Below the pieces are notes generated by a model that saw nothing but the letters and a program-made list of their open reading frames with translations, was not told the DNA's origin and did not search any database. The position numbers and the translations under genes were made by a program. 64,000 nt of DNA from Diplosphaera chodatii (lineage: Eukaryota > Chlorophyta > Trebouxiophyceae > Prasiolales > Stichococcaceae): NCBI GenBank assembly GCA_032358165.1, contig JAALGY010000001.1, positions 1,364,001 through 1,428,000 on the forward strand, in the 5' to 3' direction. Below are positions 56,601-64,000 of this stretch, piece by piece. How positions within the stretch are numbered: the first letter of the stretch is position 1; every line of letters starts with the position of its first letter.

Positions 56601-58898
56601 TGCTGATTGGACACCGGTGTGTTCTCGAACGAGTAGTCCAGCGTCTGGTTCATCTGCACAGCAGCAGCCAAATCGTCTCTTTATTTCTGGCTCTACACCT
56701 ACAGCGTCGTACGCTATCGAGATCAGCAAGTGAGAGCAAACATCGGACGGACGCAAGGAGAGCCCACACCTGCACCAGGGCCAGCCGCTTGATCTGGATG
56801 CTGGCCAGTACCTGTGTGTCAGCGCCCAGAAGCTGCTGTCTCGTGTGTAGGAGCTGGGTTTTGATCTGACCACATGAGCGGAAGGCACAACACTGTATGC
56901 CAACCTCCATCGAGGCACTTCGTAAGCACCTGCATAACATTCAGCAAGGAGTTCTGGGCCTGATGCGCCTGCGCCCCTGCTGTAAAGTTGCCTGCAAGGC
57001 ACATGAATCCACCGCTGAGGGGTCCCGCTCCAGCTGTGCACCCAGTCGGTGCAGCTTGGACAATTCAAGAAATTCATGAACATCTGGGCAACATACCAAT
57101 GCTGTCAGCGGAAATCGTGCGCAGGCTGCCTGCCGACGGCTGAAAGCCCACATTCAGCACAAACAGTGCGCCAAGCGTGTCATTCAGCCCCCGCGTGAAG
57201 TTCCACCGGATGGTTTCACAGCCTGCACTTGTCAGGTAATGGTGCACAGCAATGTGACCCAGGCGCCGCCCTACGCAAAACATGCTACAGCTGGTGCCTG
57301 GTAAGCTTCATGCTTTGCATCAGACTGTAGTAAGAGAGTCCATGGAACGCTGACCTGTGGTAGCATCAGAGCACTGCAGCTCAAACAGATCCATGGGCGA
57401 GGACTGGGCAAAGGCATCGACGCCGTCTGGCCCATTGAACCAGTACTGATAGGTGACATCCTGTAGCGGGATGTTGGTGCTGTTTGCCACATTTGCCACC
57501 CTGCATGCACAATAGCAGTAGGTTGCCATATGCTGGAGCTGAGTGTAAGAACTAGTGCATGTGTCGTGATGCTTGGCAATGCAGGCTGGCTGAATGAGCT
57601 GGACAACGCCATCAGTGGATACACTCTGCATACCTGACGAGGAACTGGGTGAAGGCAGTGGCAAAGATGCCTATCGGCAGCGTCACATATTCGATGGGTG
57701 CGTATTGAATCAGCAGGCTGCTCGTCGGGTTCAAGTCATCTGGGTTGGGGCGCGCCGGCACTGCCTGATGGGCCGTACAGAAAAGGTTTGACCAGGTGAG
57801 ATTGTGCCGGCCGGGCCCACCTTGACAACGTTGGCATTTGAAAGCCAGCAGCGCAATGGTATTGTAGTGCTTACCACGGCAGCGGGGCTGTCAACAAGGC
57901 CCATAGCAGTCATGCCAACCAGTGTGCACGGCAGGTTGTTGAACGCCATGTCCTGTAGAAACATCAACCACGTTGAAAGAGCAGACTCAGACCACTGAGG
58001 CCCCTGCCGATTGCATCTGCTCAATCGACCGCCACAACTGATGGAACACAAGAGCAGCTCCCTGGCTGCTGACCTTTGGCCGCGCCACACCATAGGGGTT
58101 GCTGGCATTCGCTGCCGTGCTCGACTTGGTGCCCAGGAAGCTGACCTGCAGTGACCTGCCAGGGGACAGTGCGGATGCATTGCCGGCCTGCAGAATGACC
58201 TGCAGGATGCAAACGTATTGAACGGTTTACTGCAGCAACAGCCAGAGTCATGCACGTGACCGCACTGCCTTCTTTGTGCTGCTGGGAGTGCAGCAGCAGC
58301 AGCAGAAAACAGACCTGGTGCACAGCCAGTGAGTCTGCCACGAAAGGCGCGCTGACGTTGCCCCTCCCCACGATGCTCTCCCCATCTGTGAAGTTCCAGC
58401 CAATCTTGCAGCTCTGAACAGCCACCTGCATGGCAGCAATCGCACCAGAGTGCAGGGGCATGCAGGACACACACTCTGCACAGTGGCGGGGCAGGGTCTG
58501 CTCGACAACACAGGCCAGATGCAGCAGAGGCACCGCAGGATCTCGTGAGATGATATGTGAAGTGGAACACAGCAGGTCTCAAAGCCAGCTATTGCTACCT
58601 GCGAGGCCGTGTTGGTGATGTTTACTCGGCCGGCAAAGGTGGGGTTCTTGCTGTGGGCTCCACCCGGGCCCAGGTCCGCAGCGTAGACCAGGCTGACGGG
58701 GCAGCTGCTGCCTGCTGCTTGCTGGCCAAAAGCCCTGCTGAGGCCCGCGCCAAGCAGCGCAGCTATCAGCAGGCCGGTGCAGAATCGTCCTCGGCCTTTC
58801 GACCTCGCCAAACTGGCGACTGATGTGCAGCGGCGGAAACTGCGGCGGCCTGCTGCGCACCCCGGCCTCGTGCTCCGGCTGTCGGTCACGTCGCCCAT
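50631..58898 (-). CDS. Receptor-like Ser/Thr (TKL) kinase with CBM-like ectodomain
   Basis: Single-pass membrane kinase; 24 phase-consistent exons, about 1322 residues. Ectodomain: 58898-58599, 58425-58315, 58199-58074, 57952-57821, 57764-57634, 57500-57355, 57270-57097, 56991-56930, 56811-56770, 56653-56585, 56429-56313, 56190-56101, 55875-55566. TM: 55413-55232. Juxtamembrane and kinase: 54625-54457, 54297-54149, 53783-53661, 53505-53332, 53166-53032, 52848-52738, 52590-52465, 52171-52088, 51788-51693, 51440-50631. The signal anchor is FCTGLLIAALLGAGLSRAFG. Ectodomain beta-type blocks: CKIGWNFTDGESI, IPLQDVTYQYWFNGPDGVD, ETIRWNFTRGLNDT, many NxT/S sites. TM (about 606-622) is VVALAAITAVLVFLCL followed by RRRRR. 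Kinase: GTGGFGDVFEAQW, VAVKK, GLAYLHPAVVHRDLKPHN, DFG, GTPMYMAPEQF, DVYSLGCILNE, DPRHRPSC; all catalytic residues present. The tail is Gly/Ala-rich. An in-frame upstream ATG at 59195 would add 99 residues. The ectodomain looks CBM2/CBM3-like, which is inference. Confidence 0.82.
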
Positions 58899-59796
58899 CG
58901 CTGGCCAAAGCCGGCGGCTTGCCCGGATCGCAACCAGGCTGCGGCTGGATATCTGCCCAGGAACGGGTGACTCGCGCAGGAGTCCAGGTGCCGCTGCAGC
59001 ATCACGTCTGCTGATCGTGACTGTGCTCAGACTGGCTGCTGATTCTGATGCAGACACTGGGCGCTTGCCGCTCTGCCAGGCGCTCTTGCGCAGCTGTTCG
59101 ACGCTGGTCCGAGCTGCTGGACTAGTCGCAAAGGTGGTGACGTCCACCAGATCCCCAGCTTCGCCGCTACTTAAGTCTCGGCGGCAGCTGTGCAAACTGC
59201 CTCAGTAACTGCAGCCCTGGCGCATCCTTGTTGCCAACATATCTCGCGTCAGCAGACTGCCAGTATTGCACGCCCCTGTAAGTACTTCGGACGTCTGGAG
59301 AGTCAGCGTACGGCCCGCGGTCTGCTATGTAGCTAGCCAGCATCACCCTCAAGGCGCCTGCGAATTTGCTCTGCGGCTTGATGACTCACTTGCCAGTAGG
59401 ACAGCCAAACCTCCGGCACAACAGGGGCTTAGTCTAGCCTTGGTCAACCCCCTCGGACGCCTCTCGAGAATGTTGCATCGAGCGCTGCCTCCTGCTTCCT
59501 GCAGTCCTGAGTTGACATGTGGTGGAGACTGCTGACGATTGTCATCTAGCGCGCCCAGATCGTTGTGGTCTGTCCATTTCCTTTTCAGACCGCGCACCAC
59601 TGCTGCATTGTGCTGCTTGCTCTTGCATCGCGTGCCGTAAGAGCTGTCGCACCTGCGTACACCCATTCAAATCCGCAGGGGTGAAACGATCAGCAGTACA
59701 CCTGCGAGCCTTCTTGTGTGTGGGTAACCAGTCTGCACGCATCGCTTAGCATCGTTGCTCATTCGGCTGGCTGCTCTGTGCCGCGTGGTGGTCGAC
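58899..59796. promoter_or_regulatory. Divergent intergenic region, presumed promoters
   Basis: About 900 bp between the receptor-like kinase start (minus) and the hnRNP H-like start (plus). It includes the in-frame N-terminal extension of the kinase frame up to 59195, which may be 5' UTR. No other gene is seen. Confidence 0.35.
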
Positions 59797-62399
59797 ATGT
59801 ACGGCAACAAGCGGCCAAGAGGCGACGACTGGGGCAATGCACAAGCAGGTCGTGCAGGGTACCCAGGAGGCGGCTCCTGGGGCAGCGATCAGATGTATGG
59901 TGGCGTCATGGACCCGTCAGCGCAGCGGGATTACGGCCAAGGGGCAGCTGGTGCGGCTATGGGCGGCGGTGGCGGCATGATGTCTGCCAATGGTGGCGGC
60001 AGTGCTGCGGGCATGATGGCAGGCGTCGGTGGCATGCCCGGCGGCATGGCCGCCAACATGAGCGCCGGGATGGGAGGCGGCATGAGCAGCGCCATGGGCG
60101 GCGGCGCCGCAGGTATGATGATGGGCCAGGGCGGCGGCATGGGCATGATGTCAGGGTCCGGCATGGCCGGGGCGGGCATGCTGCAGCAGAACGGCATGGG
60201 CGCTGCCAGTCCCATGATGGGCAGCGGTGCAATGGGCAGCGGCGCAATGGGTGGCGGCATGGGCAGCATGGGCGGCGGCATGGCCGGCGGCCAGATGGGC
60301 GGCATGGGTGCGATGAGCGGCATGGGCAGCGGGGTGATGGGCGGGATGGGCAGCGGCGGCGGCATGGGCAGCATGATGGGCAACCACATGGGCGGCGGCG
60401 GCGCCAGCAACATGAGCATGATGGGCGCCAAAGGGGGCATGATGCCGCAGCATGGGGCCGGCGGCGGTGGTGGCGCAGGCTTTGAAGGGGCCATGGGTGT
60501 GTTTCCGGCTGTGCGGTTACGGGGCCTGCCCTTTGGCGTGCGAGAGGATGAGGTCCGAGCATTCCTGGTACGTAGCCGACCTCAGGTGGCAGCTGTCTAC
60601 AGCGGCGTGTGCTGACCAATATAGACTAATGACCGCCCGCCCTGTGAGGCAGCCGCACCTGGCCAAAGGCTTGCGGTTGGCCGGGCGTCCAACAGATATA
60701 GTGGTATAGTGTATGGACGGCTGCCACCAGATAGTGTGACAGCGCTCGTTGGGAGCTTCAGGCTGAGCGTGCTGTACTCTTCGAGGCAAGCTCGGAGGTG
60801 CTCAGTGTGTCTGCAGGGCTGTGACGCCGTGGATGTCCTGCTCACGCGCAAGGGCGGCCGGCCATCAGGGGAGGCCTTCGTGGTGCTCGGCACCCCCTTC
60901 CAGGTGCCCCTTCCTCCAGCTCGGATCATGGTCCAGTTGCGTCTTGGCCACCGTGGAAGACTGCACAGGCCAGAGTACCCATGCTTTCTCAGTTGTTCAG
61001 CCTGTTTGTGACAGTCCCCGGAACAGCACAGTCTCTGTCCCATCTGTGTCCCAGGTGGAGGGGGCCCTGCAGCGAAACAAGAGCTATTTGGGCCGCCGCT
61101 ATGTGGAGGTCTTCTCTGCGCACAAACATGTGAGGGTGGTATGCGCTGACCACATCTGTGACCAGTGGTAGTATTGCACAGAGTCCAACTCCGTATGACT
61201 GTAACCTGTGGCTGCGCTACAGCTTGTCCATCCAAAGCCAGGACGTCATGCTGTTCGCAGATTGCCCTACAGACAATGCAAGTCCAGCGCTATGTTGCAG
61301 GAGTACTACTCTGCAGTCGCGCAGTACATGGCGGAGGGAGGAGACGGCGGCGCGCAGCAGCACTACGGTGGTGGGGGCGGCGGCGGCGGCAGGGGGATGT
61401 ACGACGGCAGATCTGGTACAACCCTGAGTAAAGCGCACGAGCCTGCCGCTGGGTGATGGTGCCCACCCCTTCGTGCTAGGTTCGTCAGCTGCAGGACAGG
61501 GGACTCATGGTCATAAAGTGTTTTGCGTGCAGACCATAGACGGGACGGTGAGGACGACCAGCGGCGGGACCATGGCCGGCACCGGGGGGATGCGCCGCAG
61601 ATGCAGCAGCCGCACGGCAGCGACCAGCCCGCGCAGCACACAGGTGCCCCTCTGTGGCTTCGGAGCACAGAGGCAGCATGCCGACTTCTCTATGTAGCAC
61701 CGCTAGGTTGGGTGTATAGGCTCCAGTGGGCTGCAGCCCTTGCCCTTGACACACTTGCGCTATTGTCTGAAGGCATGCTGAAGCTGCGAGGGCTGCCATT
61801 CAGCTGCACAAAGGCTGACATCATGGAGTGGTTCACCGACCTGCCAGTGGCACCCATTGCAGCTGACGGGTGCGCTTTGTCCTCCCCATGTTCTCACTGT
61901 CGGCATGACGGGAGGGCACACTGCTCCAGTTGCTGCGGCTGCAAGCCTGGGCATGCAGCAGCCTGGTGTCAGGAAAAACACCCAGCAGCCTGGTGCCGGA
62001 GTTAGCCCCCAGCAGCAACACAGGTGGCATGTGTACCACTGTCATCTCCTGAAGCACAGCCGCTGGGTCTGCTCGTGATGCAGGGTGAGGATAGTCATCA
62101 ACGCCGATGGGCGGCCCTCAGGGATGGCCTTCGTAGAGTTTGCCAGCGCCGAGGACGCTGCCACAGCTATGTCCAAGGTGCCGACTCACGTTCTGTTTGC
62201 TAGGGCCTCACGTCAGGCGTCGCACACTGTGCGGGACACTGTTGCTGTGGAGATTTACACCTGATGCTAGCAGCAGAGTCCTAATGGGGCTGCTGTCGCC
62301 TCAACAATGCAGGATCGCAAGATGCTGGGCAACAGATACGTGGAGCTCTTCCCGTCCAGCCGTGAGGAGGCCACCATGGACAGGGGCAGCAGGCGGTAG
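59797..62399 (+). CDS. hnRNP F/H-type qRRM RNA-binding protein, Met/Gly-rich
   Basis: Predicted splicing or RNA-processing factor that binds G-rich RNA. Eight exons: 59797-60567, 60817-60903, 61055-61129, 61301-61415, 61533-61643, 61773-61869, 62084-62177, 62313-62399; 478 residues, all phases consistent. The start ATG gives MYGNKRPRGDDWGN; an in-frame ATG at 59755 is possible. Residues about 40-225 are a low-complexity arm of Gly and Met (GGGMGSMGGGMAGG style). qRRM1 (about 237-311): VRLRGLPFGVREDEVRAFL, GGRPSGEAFVVL, YLGRRYVEVF. A Gly/His/Arg linker follows. qRRM2 (about 387-478): LKLRGLPFSCTKADIMEWF, INADGRPSGMAFVEF, LGNRYVELFPSS. The RGLPF and GRPSG...F signatures with RYVE endings are diagnostic of the F/H/GRSF1/ESRP group. 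A third qRRM is absent. Confidence 0.92.
59950..60470 (+). repeat. Coding low-complexity Met/Gly repeat tract
   Basis: Imperfect GGCGGCATGGGC-like units encode GGM, GSM and MGGG steps across about 170 residues of the hnRNP H-like protein. The antisense strand stays open (Pro/Met-rich) because of this composition and is not a gene. Confidence 0.9.
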
Positions 62400-63274
62400 C
62401 CTACGAACATCAACATGAAATGCCACCATCAACCGAGGCGTGTGGCGACGAGTGGAGGGGAGGAGCTGGCCCCAGGGCGGATGCGCTGTCGAGCATGCCT
62501 GTTGCAACAGTGGACACCGCTGCACCCTTGCAGCAGCGCTCTGCGGGCCAGCAAGTGCATGCAGCTGCATGCACAGAGTCCTCACCGGCCGGGGTGCTGC
62601 GAGCAGCAGTCACACATACAGACGACGCAACTGGGCTGCAATTGACATGCCGTGTCACAACAGCGCCTCGTGAGTGATCCTGCCTTAGGCACGCTAGAGC
62701 ATTTGCGTCGTGAGGTGGAAGCTAGGGTGTAGCATGGCGCGATTGTCCCTTGTGAGCCAGTTGGGGTCCAGCAAATGGTAACCTTGACTGGGCAGTGGAA
62801 GGCGGGATGAAGCCACCGCAGAATCTGATGTCAAACGGCACAACACACCGAACTCACAGCCGTTACACCCAGTGCAGCCACACCCAACCTATGTGCTGGG
62901 AGATTTGCTGCCGTTTTGTCAACGTGGATGGTCAAGAGGCCGCTGTCGGCGCCAGACCGATGACAGATTTCCATCCAGATCCAGCTGTATGTGCGCAGAA
63001 AGGGAGATCCACGAGGAATCACTGTAGGTCCTCACAGGCATCTGCGCGCTGTGTGCCAGGAGGACACATATCGGAGCGCTTAGGAAGGCGCAACGAGGAC
63101 CGGCTTTCTCAACGCGCGCAGTGACGACTGTTGGCTCTGTGCGGCCTTCACTATCTGCACTCACTATCTGGTTGGTACACCTGCGGTCCGCACCTGGCGC
63201 GAGGTCAAGACAACAGCAAGGCTCGCGCATAAACCAGCAAGTCAGCAAATAGTGGTCGCGGAGCGTTCGCGACA
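62400..63274. other. Intergenic region between two plus-strand genes
   Basis: About 875 bp between the stop of the hnRNP H-like gene and the start of the secreted Cys-rich gene. No supported exon. No TGTAA was seen near the hnRNP stop. Confidence 0.35.
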
Positions 63275-64000
63275 ATGGCAGCGGGCGCCAGGTGGCGTGT
63301 TCAGTTGTTCAGCCTGGCAGCCGTCGTCGCTACCTGCTGCTTCCCGGCCGCCGACGCCGCCGCCACCGCCGCCTCCAAGTTCAAGGCAGCCAGGCAGCGC
63401 GTCGAGGTCGTGTTGGCAGAACAAACGGTGCGTCCGCAGCTTACACAAGCTGTTTGGGACCAGACCAGGTGTCTGTCACGTTGAACCCCCCCTAGTCGGT
63501 GCCGATGCCGTGGAAACGCACTGCTGCTCCCCGCAAACCGTGAAACATGACAGTGATATCCCGCGAGTGGTACAACACTATTGGGTGCGTTCTTGCTGCA
63601 GAACACGCTGCTGAAGAGTGTTACGGCAAAGCCATCGCCGCCCGCGCCCGCACGCACTGCCGCCTCCAACCAGCGGGTGGCCAGCATCGCGGCTGCAAGG
63701 CTGCAGTCTGGGCCGTTCTGTGGCGATGGCAACTGCGATGCCGGGGAGGACTGCAAGACCTGCGCCCAGGACTGCTTCCAGGTGCGTGACCTGTTGTCTT
63801 GTGCCTGTGCAGCAGCTGCAAACGCAGCGCTGCCGCCTGTGTGCCTGACAAGGCCCTTGCAGCGTGCTGAAAGTGGCGTCAGATGATGCAAACAGGCTGC
63901 GTACATGGCAAGCAGGCCGAGTCAGCCTGTGTGGGCTGCATGGCCGCACGCTCAATCACTGACCACTGCGCGCTGCACACCGCGTGCAGGCGCAGCTGGA
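63275..64000 (+). CDS. Secreted Cys-rich protein, 5' end only (paralogue of 37-kb gene)
   Basis: Two exons, 63275-63427 and 63602-63781, both phase 0; the gene runs off the right edge. Exon 1 encodes a signal peptide (RWRVQLFSLAAVVATCCFPAADA) and a short helix (KFKAARQRVEVVLAEQT). Exon 2 begins NTLLKSVTAKPSPPAPARTA, includes ASNQRVAS and ends FCGDGNCDAGEDCKTCAQDC. The gene at 37448 has exon 2 at the same intron phases, with NALLGSVTAP, ASNQRVAG and CGDGRCDAGENCATCAQDC. Similar downstream domains (glycosidase-like barrel, Pro-rich rod) are expected but not visible here. Confidence 0.78.

Noticed and set aside
59931..60619. Minus-strand Pro/Met-rich frames of about 190-220 codons
   Set aside because: Antisense of the Met/Gly arm of the hnRNP H-like gene.
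12..64000. tRNA, rRNA, CRISPR or bacterial insertion sequences
   Set aside because: Looked for cloverleaf-like blocks, direct repeats with regular spacers and transposase motifs; none seen. The only direct repeat with regular structure is the 188-bp duplication.

Overview
The window is nuclear DNA from a photosynthetic eukaryote, most likely a chlorophyte green alga. It is GC-rich and almost every gene is cut into many short exons. Splice donors are often GTGCG or GTGAG and acceptors are mostly CAG. Gene content is plant/algal: B3, SAND and bZIP DNA-binding proteins, an MRS2-type Mg2+ channel, a DUF1338 2-oxoadipate dioxygenase and Pro-rich secreted proteins. There is no operon structure, phage, plasmid, CRISPR array, insertion sequence or recognisable RNA gene. 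The clade below Chlorophyta cannot be fixed from the sequence alone. Gene models were spliced by eye: I required GT-AG (rarely GC-AG) borders, exact phase matching and continuity with the protein family.

Layout. 0-10 kb (minus strand): a gene cut by the left edge with AP2-like exons, then two tandem copies of a B3-plus-SAND regulator. The upstream copy (7.0-9.3 kb) is decayed at its 3' end and lies beside a perfect 188-bp tandem duplication. 10.4-18.7 kb (minus): a complete ERCC6L2-like SNF2 translocase in about 32 exons. 19.3-21.0 kb (plus): a neuferricin/CYB5D2 haem protein. 21.4-22.4 kb (minus): an OsmC-family protein without its first cysteine. 24.1-26.0 kb (plus): a bZIP factor. 26.3-27.2 kb (minus): an unrecognised 130-residue membrane protein. 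27.8-31.9 kb (plus): an MRS2/CorA Mg2+ channel with an added C-terminal EF-hand. 32.5-37.4 kb (minus): a secreted Cys-rich/glycosidase-like/Pro-rich protein. 38.3-46.9 kb (minus): a very large USP10-type deubiquitinase that carries an FGDF motif. 47.6-49.95 kb (plus): 2-oxoadipate dioxygenase. 50.6-58.9 kb (minus): a single-pass receptor-like kinase with a carbohydrate-binding-like ectodomain. 59.8-62.4 kb (plus): an hnRNP F/H-type protein with a Met/Gly-rich arm. 63.3 kb to the right edge (plus): the start of a paralogue of the 37-kb secreted protein.

The genes do not form one pathway. Themes shared by neighbours are chromatin and DNA-repair control (B3-SAND, ERCC6L2, bZIP), RNA and stress-granule biology (USP10, hnRNP H) and wall or surface functions (secreted Pro-rich proteins, receptor kinase). 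Most interesting are the FGDF motif in the algal USP10, the EF-hand on the Mg2+ channel, the receptor kinase architecture, and the B3-SAND fusion with its decaying duplicate.
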